The notes under the pieces: generated by a model
What the model was told of the DNA's origin: nothing
What the model saw: only the letters and a program-made list of their open reading frames with translations
Database searches by the model: none
In this document: piece by piece, positions 23,286 through 34,981 of the stretch
How positions within the stretch are numbered: position 1 is the stretch's first letter
Layout: every line of letters begins with the position of its first letter
DNA from: Actinomycetota bacterium
GTDB taxonomy: Bacteria; Actinomycetota; Thermoleophilia; Solirubrobacterales; Solirubrobacteraceae
DNA: 64,000 nucleotides
Reading direction: 5' to 3'
Assembly: GCA_005888335.1 (NCBI GenBank)
Contig: VAWY01000123.1
Location: 13,029 to 77,028 of the forward strand
Program-made: the position numbers and the translations under genes

Positions 23286-26200
23286 ATGAGTCGCCCCACG
23301 TCGTTCCAGCGCCTGCGCTCGCTGCCCGTGATCGGCCGGGCGGCGGACTGGGGGCTGGGGCCGCGCGCCGTCTCGCCGCGCACCCGCGAGGCGCGCGCGC
23401 GGATCGCCGGGCTGAAGGCCACCGAGTCGGTCTGCCCGTACTGCGCGGTGGGCTGCGGCCAGGTCGTCTACACGCGCGACGGTGAGCTCGTCGACATCGA
23501 GGGCAACCCGCGCTCGCCCATCAACCAAGGCACGCTGTGCCCGAAGGGCTCGGCCTCACGCCAGCTCGTCCAGCAGCCCGGGCGCCTGACGAAGGTGCTC
23601 TACCGCGCGCCGCGCGCCACCGCCTGGACCGAGCTCGACCTCGAGACGGCGATGGACATGATCGCCGAGCGCGCGATCGCCGCGCGCGAGGCGGGCTGGC
23701 AGGACGTCGACCATCGCGGCTGGCGCGTCGACCGCACGCTCGGCTTCGCGCACCTCGGCGGCGCGACGCTCGACAACGAGGAGAACTACCTGATCAAGAA
23801 GTCCTTCACCGCGATGGGCGCGGTGCAGATCGAGAACCAGGCGCGCATATGACACTCGAGCACCGTCCCCGGTCTGGGGACCTCGTTCGGGCGCGGCGGC
23901 GCCACCGACAACCAGCAGGCGATCCAGAACGCCGACTGCGTGCTCATCCAGGGCTCGAACATGGCCGAGGCCCATCCGGTCGGCTTCCGCTGGGTGATGA
24001 AGGCGCGCGAGCGCGGCGCGAAGGTCATCCACGTCGACCCTCGCTTCGGGCGCACCGGGGCCAGCGCCGACCTGCACGTGCCGATCCGCCCGGGGACCGA
24101 CATCGCCTTCCTCGGCGGCCTGATCCGCCACGTCATCGAGACCGGGTCCTACTTCCGCGACTACGTCGTGCACTACACGAACGCTGCGACGATCATCGAC
24201 GAGCGCTTCCGCGACACCGAGGACCTCGACGGGGTCTTCAGCGGCTTCGATCCCGAGACCGGGACCTACGACCGCTCGACCTGGATGTACGACGGGGGCG
24301 AGGTCGCCAGCGCGTCGGGGGTGCGCGAGCACGCGACGCAGGCCTTCGACGAGAAGACCGGCGCGGGGCTGCTCGAGGGCGCGGTCAAGCGCGACCCGAC
24401 GCTGGAGGACCCCCGCTGCGTCTTCCAGATCGTCAGGCGCCACTACAGCCGCTACACGCCCGAGATGATCGAGCGCATCTGCGGCATTCCGCCCGCGCAG
24501 TTCGACGAGGTCGCGCAGGCGCTGATCGCCAACTCCGGCCGCGAGCGCACCTCGGTCCTCGTCTACGCGGTCGGCTGGACGCAGCACTCGCTCGGCGTGC
24601 AGATGATCCGCGCCGGGGCGATCCTCCAGTTGCTGCTCGGCAACGTGGGGCGGCCCGGCGGCGGCGTCATGGCCATGCGCGGCCACGCGACGATCCAGGG
24701 CGCGAGCGACATCCCCACGCTGTACGACCTGCTGCCCGGCTACCTGCACATGCCGCGCGCGCGCGAGGCGGAGCTCACGCTCGCGGACTACATCTCGTCA
24801 GGCGGCGCGCGCCGCGGCTGGTGGTCGAACTTCGACAAGTACATCGTCTCGCTGCTGAAGGCCTGGTTCGGCGACGCCGCGACGGCGGACAACGACTACG
24901 GCTTCGCCCACCTGCCGAAGATCAGCGGCAACCACGCGCACTTCCCGACGATGATCCGCGCGCTCGACGGCGGGCTGGACGGGCTGTTCTGCATGGGCCA
25001 GAACCCGGCGATCGGCTCGCAGAACTCGGGCCTGATGCGCCGCGCGCTCGCGCACCTCAAGTGGCTGGTCGTGCGCGACCTGGCCGAGGTCGAGACCGCG
25101 ACGTTCTGGCGCGACTCGCCGGAGGTGCGCTCGGGCGAGCTGCGCACCGAGGACATCGAGACCGAGGTGTTCCTGATGCCCGCGGCCGCGCACGTCGAGA
25201 AGCCGGGCTCGTTCACCAACACGCAGCGCCTCGTGCAGTGGCGCGACAAGGCGCTCGACCCGCCCGGCGACGCGCGCAGCGAGCTGTGGTTCATGAACCA
25301 CCTGACCAAGCGCGTAAAGGCGCACTACGCGAGCTCCGAGAAGGCGCGCGACTGGCCGATCCGCAACCTCGCGTGGGACTACCCCGAGCTGGGCGAGGAG
25401 CGCGACCCGTCCGTCGAGGCGGTGCTCAAGGAGATCAGCGGCTACACGACCGCCGACGGCGAGCCCGTCCCCGGCTTCGCGCAGCTGAAGTCCGACGGCT
25501 CCACCGCATGCGGCTGCTGGATCTACAGCGGCGTCTACGCCGACGGCGTCAACCAGGCCCGCCGGCGCGAGCCCGGTGACATCCGCGCGCCGGGCGGCTG
25601 GGTGTCGCCCGAGTGGGCGTGGGCGTGGCCGGCCAACCGGCGCATGCTCTACAACCGCGCCTCTGCCGATCCCGACGGGCGCCCGTGGTCCGAGCGCAAG
25701 CGCTACGTCTGGTGGGACGAGGACGAGGGCAGGTGGACCGGCTACGACGTCCCGGACTTCCCGGTCGACAAGCGCCCCGACTACCGCGCGCCGGAGGACG
25801 GCGGCACGGGGATGGACGCGATCTCGGGCGACCAGCCGTTCATCATGATGGGCGACGGGGTGGGCTGGCTGTACACGCCGTCGGGGCTGCTCGACGGGCC
25901 GCTGCCGACCCACTACGAGCCGCTCGAGTCGCCGGTCGGGAACCTGCTCTACCCGCGTATGGGCGCCAACCCCGTGGCGCTGCGCTGGGACCGCCCGGAG
26001 AACCCGCTCAACCGCACCGGCGACCCGCGCTACCCGCTGGTGGCGACCACGTTCCGGCTCACCGAGCACCACACCGCGGGCGCCATGAGCCGCAACCTGC
26101 CGTGGCTGGCCGAGCTGCAGCCGGAGATGTTCGCCGAGATCGACCCCGAGACCGCCGCCGCGCGGGGCATCGAGGACGGCGGCTGGCTGACCGTCGTCAC

Positions 26201-26519
26201 CGAGCGCGCCGAGATCGAGGCGCGGGCGAAGGTGACCGACCGCCTGCGGCCGCTCATGATCGACGGCCGGCCCGTGCACCAGATCGCGCTGCCCTTCCAC
26301 TGGGGCTACGGCGGCGGAATACCGGGCGACGCGGCCAACGACCTCATCGCGCTCTCCGGCGACCCCAACGTGACGATCGAGGAGGCCAAGGCGTTCACCT
26401 GCGACGTGCGCGCGGGACGCCGCGCGCGTTCCTCCACCGCGCCGCTGCGCGACGCGCACGCCGACCTGCACGTCTCGCCCCGCCAGGACCACCCGGCCGA
26501 GGAGCCCAAGTTGCACTGA
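23286..26519 (+). CDS. fdhA: Formate dehydrogenase catalytic subunit, selenocysteine at an in-frame TGA (23850-23852)
   Basis: The frame runs 1077 residues if the TGA at 23850 is read as selenocysteine (residue 189). Before it are the 4Fe-4S motif CPYCAVGCGQ...CPKG and NEENYLIKKSFTAMGAVQIENQARI; after it, in the same frame, H-SSTVPGLGTSFGRGG and GSNMAEAHPVGFRWVM. This is exactly the FdnG/FdhA context where the Mo/W-bis-pterin ligand is Sec followed by His. A SECIS hairpin follows the codon. The enzyme oxidises formate to CO2 (or the reverse). There is no Tat signal, so it is likely cytoplasmic-facing. Start ATG 23286 has AGAAGG 9 nt upstream; ATG 23277 is an alternative. Its stop overlaps fdhB by one base. 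Confidence 0.95.
23850..23885 (+). promoter_or_regulatory. Bacterial SECIS element directing selenocysteine insertion
   Basis: Immediately after the TGA, CGAG (23857-60) pairs with CTCG (23882-85) and GTCCCC (23865-70) pairs with GGGGAC (23876-81), leaving apical loop GGTCT (23871-75) and a one-sided CACC bulge. The E. coli fdhF SECIS, as I recall it, also has GGUCU in the apical loop, 18 nt after the UGA; the spacing here is also 18 nt. This is the binding site expected for the elongation factor SelB. Confidence 0.9.
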
Positions 26520-27394
26520 TGACCGAGCTCGCCATCCACCGGCCGGACGCCCGGCACATGGGCTTCTTCACCGACACCACGGTGTGCATCGGGTGCAAGG
26601 CGTGCGAGGTGGCGTGCAAGCAGTGGAACGACCTGCCCGCCGACGGCTCGGAGTTCCGCAAGGGCGGCTCGTACGACCACACCGGTTCGCTCGGCGCCGG
26701 CACCTGGCGTCACGTGCGCTTCCTCGAGGCGCCCACGGCGGTGCCCGAGCTGCCCGCGATCCCGCCGGTCCAGGACGGCGGCTGGGACCTGCGCGAGCCC
26801 AGCAGCTGGGTGTTCATGTCCGACGTGTGCAAGCACTGCACCCACGCCGGCTGCCTGGACGCCTGCCCCACCGGGGCGCTGATCCGGACGGAGTTCGAGA
26901 CCGTCGTCCTGCAGCCCGACGTCTGCAACGGCTGCGGCTACTGCGTGCCCGCGTGCCCGTTCGGCGTCGTCGACCGCGACCACGACGACGGCCGCGCCGC
27001 GAAGTGCACGCTCTGCTACGACCGCCTGCAGGACGGCCTCGAGCCCGCGTGCGCGAAGGCGTGCCCGACCGACTCGATCCAGTTCGGGCCCTACGACGAG
27101 CTCGTCGAGCGCGCGCAGCGCCGGGTCGCGCGGCTGCACGAGAAGGGCACGACGTCGGCCTACCTCTATGGCGCCGGCGACCGCCCCGGCGACGAGCTCG
27201 CCGGCGGGCTCGGCGCGTTCTTCCTGCTCACCGAGGCGCCCGAGCGCTACGGGCTGCCCGCTCAGGCCGAGTCGCCGATCCAGGAGAACGTCGTGCCGGC
27301 CACGCTGGCCGCCGTCGGGGCGGGGCTGGCCGCGGCCGCGGGGGTCGCGCTGGCCTTCGTGCTCGGCGGTCGCGGGACGCGGAGGCGGTGGTGA
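26519..27394 (+). CDS. fdhB: Formate dehydrogenase Fe-S (beta) subunit
   Basis: A 291-residue ferredoxin-type subunit with four cysteine clusters: CIGCKACEVACK, CKHCTHAGCLDACP, CNGCGYCVPACP and CTLCYDRLQDGLEPACAKACP, the FdnH/FdhB arrangement for four 4Fe-4S centres. A C-terminal hydrophobic helix (ATLAAVGAGLAAAAGVALAFV) anchors it to the membrane. It carries electrons from the catalytic subunit to the membrane subunit. Its ATG overlaps the fdhA stop (TGATG) and its TGA overlaps the next gene's GTG. Confidence 0.95.
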   Translation: MTELAIHRPDARHMGFFTDTTVCIGCKACEVACKQWNDLPADGSEFRKGGSYDHTGSLGAGTWRHVRFLEAPTAVPELPAIPPVQDGGWDLREPSSWVFMSDVCKHCTHAGCLDACPTGALIRTEFETVVLQPDVCNGCGYCVPACPFGVVDRDHDDGRAAKCTLCYDRLQDGLEPACAKACPTDSIQFGPYDELVERAQRRVARLHEKGTTSAYLYGAGDRPGDELAGGLGAFFLLTEAPERYGLPAQAESPIQENVVPATLAAVGAGLAAAAGVALAFVLGGRGTRRRW

Positions 27395-28512
27395 GCGAGC
27401 GACCGCGCGACATCACGCCGGCGCTCGGCACCCCGGGCGGGCCGGCGAGCTGGCGCGAGGCGCGTCCCGGGGCGCCCGTCGAGCTGCACCAGCGCGACTG
27501 GGCCGATGCGCGGTGGTCGTTCCTCTACGGCGACGACACGGCCTATGCGACCCCGGGGCCGCCGCCGGACGGGCTCGTGGAGGCCGCCAACCGCGCCGCG
27601 CGGACCGGCGATCCGCCGCCGGGACTCCAACCCGCCCGGTCGATGATGAAGCCGCCGGTGTGGACCTGGGAGGTGCCGCTGTACTTCTGGTTCGGCGGCA
27701 TGGCGGCCGGGTCGGCGTTCGTCGCGCTCGCCTGCGACCTGTCCGGCGACCATCGCTCGGCGCGGCTCGCCCGGAAGGTCTCGCTGGCCGCGCTCGCGCC
27801 TTCGCCGCCGCTGCTCGTCATGGACCTCGGGCGGCCCGAGCGCTTCTACAACATGCTGCGGATCGTCAAGGTGCGCTCGCCGATGTCGATGGGCGCGTGG
27901 GCGCTGACGGCCTTCGGCAACCTGGCCGCGGGCGCCGTCGCGGCCGACCTGCTCGGGCGCAGGCGGCTGGCCCGGGCGCTCGGCGGCGCGAACGCCGTCG
28001 TCGGCGGCTACCTGGGCTCCTATACCGGCGTGCTCCTCGCGGCGACCGCGGTGCCGGTATGGGCGCGCAGCCGCCTGTTCCTCGGGCCGATCTTCATCGC
28101 GACGGCCACCGCGACCGGGGCCTCGGCGACGCGCCTGGCGCTCGTGGCCGCGGGCCTCCCGGTCGGGCACCCGACCCGCGTCGCGCTCGGCCGCGTCGAG
28201 ACCGGCGCGATGGCGACCGAGCTCGTGCTGTCGGAGATCAACGAGCGCCGTCTCGGGCGGCTGGCGGAGTCGCTCGAGCACGGCCGTCCGGGCCGCCTGT
28301 TCCGGACGGCCAAGTGGCTCGTGCGCATCGGGCTCGGCCTGCGCCTCGGCCGCCGGCGTTTCGGCCCGGCCACCCACCACGTGGCCAGCGGCTGCTACCT
28401 CGCCGCCGCGCTGTGCTTCCGCTTCGCCTGGGTCGGCGCCGGCCGGCACTCGGCGCGCGACGACGAGGCGGTGGCGCGGATGGCGCGGGGCCGGGCGACA
28501 ATGGGCGAATGA
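27391..28512 (+). CDS. NrfD/PsrC-like membrane subunit of the formate dehydrogenase
   Basis: A 373-residue protein starting at a GTG that overlaps the fdhB stop (GTGA). The first 90 residues are soluble; then about eight hydrophobic helices follow in NrfD style, starting WEVPLYFWFGGMAAGSAFV, with the typical LLVMDLGRPERFYNMLRIVK loop and MSMGAWALTAFG. This family anchors Fe-S subunits and exchanges electrons with quinone without heme. It replaces the cytochrome b-type gamma subunit of FDH-N. Confidence 0.88.
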   Translation: MSERPRDITPALGTPGGPASWREARPGAPVELHQRDWADARWSFLYGDDTAYATPGPPPDGLVEAANRAARTGDPPPGLQPARSMMKPPVWTWEVPLYFWFGGMAAGSAFVALACDLSGDHRSARLARKVSLAALAPSPPLLVMDLGRPERFYNMLRIVKVRSPMSMGAWALTAFGNLAAGAVAADLLGRRRLARALGGANAVVGGYLGSYTGVLLAATAVPVWARSRLFLGPIFIATATATGASATRLALVAAGLPVGHPTRVALGRVETGAMATELVLSEINERRLGRLAESLEHGRPGRLFRTAKWLVRIGLGLRLGRRRFGPATHHVASGCYLAAALCFRFAWVGAGRHSARDDEAVARMARGRATMGE

Positions 28513-29837
28513 GCACCCTGCCGCCCGGCCCGAAGCTGCCGAAGGCCGTCCAGACGATCGCCATGTGGGGCTACTGGGACCGCTACCTGGAGGCCTGCCG
28601 CCGGCGCTACGGCGACGTCTTCACGGTCCGCGCGGCGCCGATGGGGACGCTCGTGTACTTCGCCGACCCGGAGGCAATCAAGGAGGTCTTCACCGGCGAC
28701 GCGCAGACCCTGCACGCGGGGGAGGCCAACGCGATCCTCGCGCCCGTCCTCGGCGACCGCTCGGTGCTCGTCACCGACGAGGCCGACCACCTGCGCCGGC
28801 GCAAGCTCATGCTCCCGGCCTTCCACGGCGACGCGGTGCGCTCGTACGCGGGGATCGTCGAGCAGGTGACCGAGGACGAGGTCGACCGCTGGCCGCTGGG
28901 GCGCGCCTTCGAGCTGCACCCGCGCATGCGCGAGCTGACCTTCGAGGTGATCCTGCGCGCCGTCTTCGGCGTCTCCGAGCCCGCGCGGCTGGCCGCGATG
29001 CGCGCCGCGCTGCCCGCGCTCGTCGACCTCTCGGGGCTCGTCATGCTCATGTGGCTCAAGCCGGAGCTCGGGCGCGTCGGCCCGTGGAAGCGCTGGCTGG
29101 CCCTCAAGGCGCGGGCGGACGCGCTGGTCGTCGACGAGGTGCGCCGGCGGCGCGCGGACCCTCGCCTGGACGAGCGCGGCGACGTGCTCTCGCTGCTGCT
29201 GCGCGCCGGGATGGACGACGAGGACGAGCTGCGCGACCAGCTCGTCACGCTGCTGCTCGCCGGCCACGAGACGACCGCGACCGGCCTGGCGTGGGGCTTC
29301 GAGCGGCTGCTGCGCACCCCCGACGCGCTCGAGCGCACGATCGCCGCGGCGCGCGACGGCGACGACGCCTGGCTCGACGCGGTCGTGCAGGAGACGCTGC
29401 GCGTGCGGCCGGTCATCTTCGACGTCATCCGCAAGCTCAGCCGGCCGGCGCGCATCGCGGGCGTCGACCTGCCGGCCGGCGTGCTCGCCGCGCCGGCCAT
29501 CGGCCTGGTCCACCGCTCGCCGCAGCTCTACGAGGCGCCGCGCGCCTTCCGGCCCGAGCGCTTCCTCGAGGGCGCGCCCGCGCCGTACACGTGGATCCCT
29601 TTCGGCGGCGGCATCCGGCGCTGCCTGGGCGCGTCGTTCGCGCAGATGGAGATGCGCGTCGTCCTGCGCACGGTGCTGCGGCGGGCGCGGCTGCGGGCGG
29701 CGTCGGCGGCGCCCGAGCGCCCGCGGGCGCGCCACATCACGCTGGTTCCCGCCCGCGGGGCGCGGGCCGTCGTCGAGACGCGCTCGCCGCGCGCCGGCCG
29801 GATCGCGGAGCAAGATCTGGCTGCCGCCGGCGTTTGA
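28509..29837 (+). CDS. Cytochrome P450
   Basis: A 442-residue soluble P450. I-helix AGHETTATGLAWGFE, K-helix ETLRVRP (ExxR), PERF motif FRPERFLEG, and heme-binding FGGGIRRCLG with axial Cys372. No membrane anchor is visible. It resembles the CYP110/CYP135-138-type bacterial P450s that act on hydrophobic substrates, but the substrate is not readable. Its ATG overlaps the stop of the NrfD-like gene by 4 bp, so it belongs to the formate dehydrogenase operon; no ferredoxin or reductase gene is next to it. Confidence 0.95.
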   Translation: MSTLPPGPKLPKAVQTIAMWGYWDRYLEACRRRYGDVFTVRAAPMGTLVYFADPEAIKEVFTGDAQTLHAGEANAILAPVLGDRSVLVTDEADHLRRRKLMLPAFHGDAVRSYAGIVEQVTEDEVDRWPLGRAFELHPRMRELTFEVILRAVFGVSEPARLAAMRAALPALVDLSGLVMLMWLKPELGRVGPWKRWLALKARADALVVDEVRRRRADPRLDERGDVLSLLLRAGMDDEDELRDQLVTLLLAGHETTATGLAWGFERLLRTPDALERTIAAARDGDDAWLDAVVQETLRVRPVIFDVIRKLSRPARIAGVDLPAGVLAAPAIGLVHRSPQLYEAPRAFRPERFLEGAPAPYTWIPFGGGIRRCLGASFAQMEMRVVLRTVLRRARLRAASAAPERPRARHITLVPARGARAVVETRSPRAGRIAEQDLAAAGV

Positions 29838-29873
29838 GCCTCGAGACCGGACCAGCTCGAGGGAAGGAACGCC

Positions 29874-30932
29874 ATGGGTCGACCTGTGCCCAGCCGCCGC
29901 GCCGGGCTCGCCACGCTGATCGCGCTCGCCGCCGCGGCGCTCGCCTGCATGCCGGCGTGGGCCGACGCCCCCGCGCCCGGCTGCGCGGGGATGGCCTTCA
30001 CCGATCCCGCCGGGGACGCGATCGACGGCAGCGTCCCGTTCGTCGAGCGTCCGGGCGGGGCGAACCTCGACGTGACCGGCGGCTTCTTCCTCTCCGACGG
30101 CGCCGGCGGCGTGACGGCCAACATCCAGGTCGCCAACCTCACCGCCGACGTCCCGACCGGCGCCACCGGCGTGGACTGGTACATGATCTGGACCGACGCG
30201 GCCGGCGCGCTGGACTACGTGCGCGCCTCGGTGGAGCCCGGCGGCGACCCGGTCTTCTCGTACGGCCAGGTGACCGTGACGCCGGCCAACACGCTCTACC
30301 AGGACACTGCGGCGACCTCGGGCCAGTTCTTCGCCGGGCCCAACGGCGTCGTCCAGATCGCGCTGCCCGCCGACTACGCCGCCGGGACGCTGGAGTCGCC
30401 CTACGCGCAGACCTTCGAGGAGCAGAACCTGTCGACGCCGGTGGTCGGCCTGGGCAACCTGGCCGACGCCGATCGGGCCCCCGACGACGGCGGCGGCCAG
30501 AGCTACGCGGTCGGCGGCTGCGCGGCGGCGCCCGCCGCGGCGGCCGGGGCCGCCCCGCCGAGCGGTCCGCCGCCGGTCTCGTCGCCGCCCGCCGGGCAGG
30601 CGCCGGGGTCCTCGGCGCCGAGCTCCAACGCGCCCCGCCCGACGCTGAGCGTGACCACCCGCGCCGCCTCGGCGCGCGCCGCCAACCGTGGCCGCGCGCT
30701 GCGCGTCGGCGTGACCAGCAACGTCCCGCTCAGCCTCGTCAAGGGCGTCCTGCGCGATGCCCGCGGGCGCACCGTGGCCACCGGCGGCCTCCGCCGGCTC
30801 GAGGGCCGCGGCACGCTGCGCCTCCGGGTCCGCCGGGCGCTGCGCAAGGGCCGCTACACGCTGCGGGTGACCGGCCAGGACGCGCACGGGGCGACCGCCA
30901 CCACGACCGCGCGGATCGGCCTCGCGCGCTGA
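29874..30932 (+). CDS. Secreted protein with Pro/Ala/Ser linker and C-terminal Ig-like domain
   Basis: 352 residues, good ribosome site GAGGGAAGGAA before the ATG. Signal peptide (LATLIALAAAALACMPAWA), then a beta-rich domain of about 180 residues (FTDPAGDAIDGS...GVTANIQVANL...VDWYMIWTDAAG), a low-complexity AAAPAAAAGAAPPSGPPP linker (about 215-250), and a C-terminal Ig-like segment with repeated Arg (RALRVGVTSNVPLSLVKGVL...GTLRLRVRRALRKGRYTLRV). Such C-terminal domains recur in secreted proteins of this lineage. Function unknown. Confidence 0.7.
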   Translation: MGRPVPSRRAGLATLIALAAAALACMPAWADAPAPGCAGMAFTDPAGDAIDGSVPFVERPGGANLDVTGGFFLSDGAGGVTANIQVANLTADVPTGATGVDWYMIWTDAAGALDYVRASVEPGGDPVFSYGQVTVTPANTLYQDTAATSGQFFAGPNGVVQIALPADYAAGTLESPYAQTFEEQNLSTPVVGLGNLADADRAPDDGGGQSYAVGGCAAAPAAAAGAAPPSGPPPVSSPPAGQAPGSSAPSSNAPRPTLSVTTRAASARAANRGRALRVGVTSNVPLSLVKGVLRDARGRTVATGGLRRLEGRGTLRLRVRRALRKGRYTLRVTGQDAHGATATTTARIGLAR

Positions 30933-30938
30933 AGCTCG

Positions 30939-30975
30939 CCCGGGGCGCGCGCCGTGTAGCGCCGCGCGCCCCGGG
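30939..30975 (+). terminator. GC hairpin after the secreted-protein gene
   Basis: A perfect 13-bp stem (CCCGGGGCGCGCG at 30939-51 with CGCGCGCCCCGGG at 30963-75) around an 11-nt loop begins 6 bp after the stop codon. There is no T-run, so it is a likely but unproven transcription stop. It lies just before element C copy 1. Confidence 0.55.
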
Positions 30976-30984
30976 TACTCCGCG

Positions 30985-31167
30985 CGAGTGGGCGCGTCCA
31001 TGAGTCCAACGGGTTTCGGCCGCCGCTGGCAGCCGCCTGGACCCACCCGTCGGTCCTCGGACTATTCCCCACCCACCCACACCTTCGGACGCCGGGCGGC
31101 GGGTGGGTGGGCGAGTTCCGGCCAGCGACGCCCGATGACCCGCCGGACCCACGGACGCGCCCACTAG
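30985..31167. repeat. 183-bp palindromic element C, copy 1
   Basis: Same length and same orientation as 46091-46273, and nearly identical from GCTGGCAGCCGCC through GGCCAGCGACGCCCG. The ends are inverted repeats: AGTGGGCGCGTCC at 30987 and GGACGCGCCCACT ending at 31165. The right end reads CTAG (31164-67), while the left has CGAG where copy 2 has CTAG. An internal hairpin pairs CCCCACCCACCC with GGGTGGGTGGG. The length and paired ends fit a MITE-like non-autonomous element, or a fixed regulatory hairpin; no transposase is nearby. Confidence 0.85.
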
Positions 31168-32845
31168 TGCTTCCCTGGCGCCACCCCCTGGGCGCGACCC
31201 CCCGCGCCGACGGGACCGTCGAGTTCCGCGTCTGGGCGCCGCGCGCGCGCCGCGTCGCCGTGCGCGTCCGGGGGCGCGACCACGAGCTGCGCGACGCCGG
31301 CCTCGGCGTGCGCGAGGCGGTCGTCGAGGCGGCCGCGGGCGACGACTACCTGTTCGTGCTCGACGGGACCACGCTGCCCGACCCTTCCAGCCGCCACCAA
31401 CCGGACGGCCTGCGCGGCCCGTCGCGGGTCGTCGACCCGGGCGCGTTCGCGATCGCCGACCTGCCGGCGCCGCCCGCGCTGCGCGACCTCGTCGTCTACG
31501 AGCTGCACGTCGGCACGTTCAGCGCCGAAGGCACCTTCGACGGCGTCATCCCGCGCCTCGGCGCGCTCGCCGAGCTCGGCGTCACCGCGATCGAGGCCAT
31601 GCCGATCGCCGAGTTCCCCGGCCGCCACGGGTGGGGCTACGACGGCGTCTTCCTGTCGAGCGCGCACAGCGCGTACGGCGGGCCCGCCGGCTTCGCCCGC
31701 CTCGTCGACGCCGCGCACGCGGCCGGCCTCGCGGTGATCCTCGACGTCGTCTACAACCACGTCGGCGCCTCGGGCAACAAGGCGCTGCGCGCGTTCGGCC
31801 CCTACTTCACCGACCGGTACGCGACGGTCTGGGGCGACGCGATCAACTACGACGACGAGTGGGCCGACCCCGTCCGCGAGTGGGTCCTGCAGTCGGCCGA
31901 GGGCTGGGTGCGCGACTTCCGCGTCGATGGCCTGCGGCTCGACGCTATCCACGCTATCCACGACACGTCCGCCCGCCACGTGCTGCGCGAGCTGACCGAG
32001 CGCGTCGACGCCCTCGTGATCGCCGAGTCCGGCCTCAACGACCCGAAGGTCATCCGCGCCGACGGCCTGGGCTGCGACGCGGTCTGGGCCGACGACTTCC
32101 ACCACGCCCTGCGGGTGCTGCTGACCGGCGAGCGCGACGGCTACTACGAGGAGTACGGCCGCGTCGCCCAGCTCGCCCAGGCCTTCCACCGGCCGGTGCT
32201 GCACACGGGGCAGTGGTCGTCGTTTCGCAAGCGCTCGTTCGGCGCCCCGCACGACGACCGGCCGCCCGAGCAGTTCGTCGTCTTCGCGCAGAACCACGAC
32301 CAGGTCGGCAACCGCGCGCTCGGCGACCGGCTGCCGGCGCCGGTCCGGCCACTCGCCGCGTTCTGCACGCTTCTGACACCGTTTATCCCCATGCTGTTCA
32401 TGGGCGAGGAGCACGGGGAGCCCGCTCCCTTCCAGTTCTTCACCGACCACATCGACGAGGAGATCGCGATCGCGACCCGCGAGGGGCGCCGGCGCGAGTT
32501 CGCCGCGTTCGCCCAGTTCGCCGGCGAGGAGGTCCCCGACCCGCAGGATCCGGCGACCTTCGAGCGCTCGAAGCTGACGTGGGAGCAGGACCCCGCGCTG
32601 CGCGAGCTCTACGCGCGGCTGCTGCGCGCCCGCCGGGAGGTTCGCGGCGAGGCCGAGGCGGACTTCGACGAGGATGCGCGCTGGCTGCGCGTGCGCCGCG
32701 GGGACCACGAGCTCGTGTGCAACTTCGCCGAGTCGCCGCGGATCGTCGCCGTGACGCGCTCGTCCATGGTCCTCGCCACGCACGACGGCGCCGAACTGTG
32801 CGACGGATCCGTCACGCTCCCGCCGCTCGCCGGGGCGCTGCTCAG

Positions 32846-32849
<4 letters not shown>
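31167..32849 (+). CDS. treZ: Malto-oligosyltrehalose trehalohydrolase TreZ
   Basis: From the GTG at 31167 the protein has 560 residues starting VLPWRHPLGATPRADG, close to the usual TreZ start; the frame upstream to 31107 lies inside repeat C and is not counted. It has an N-terminal Ig-like module (VEFRVWAPRARRVAV) and the GH13_10 barrel with VILDVVYNHVG, nucleophile Asp259 in DGLRLDAIHAIHD, acid/base Glu287 in VIAESGLND and NHDQVGNRALGDR. It cleaves trehalose from maltooligosyl trehalose. No clear ribosome site precedes the GTG. Its stop overlaps the treX GTG. Confidence 0.95.

Positions 32850-34970
<2,121 letters not shown>

Positions 34971-34981
<11 letters not shown>

Noticed and set aside
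23145..23852. FdhA read as a frameshifted or nonsense-broken pseudogene ending at TGA 23850
   Set aside because: Both parts are in the same frame, the codon context and SECIS hairpin match known selenocysteine sites, and downstream subunits are intact.
31107..31166. Upstream extension of treZ into the repeat
   Set aside because: Those codons belong to element C (the same sequence occurs at 46091-46273), and TreZ proteins begin close to the GTG at 31167.
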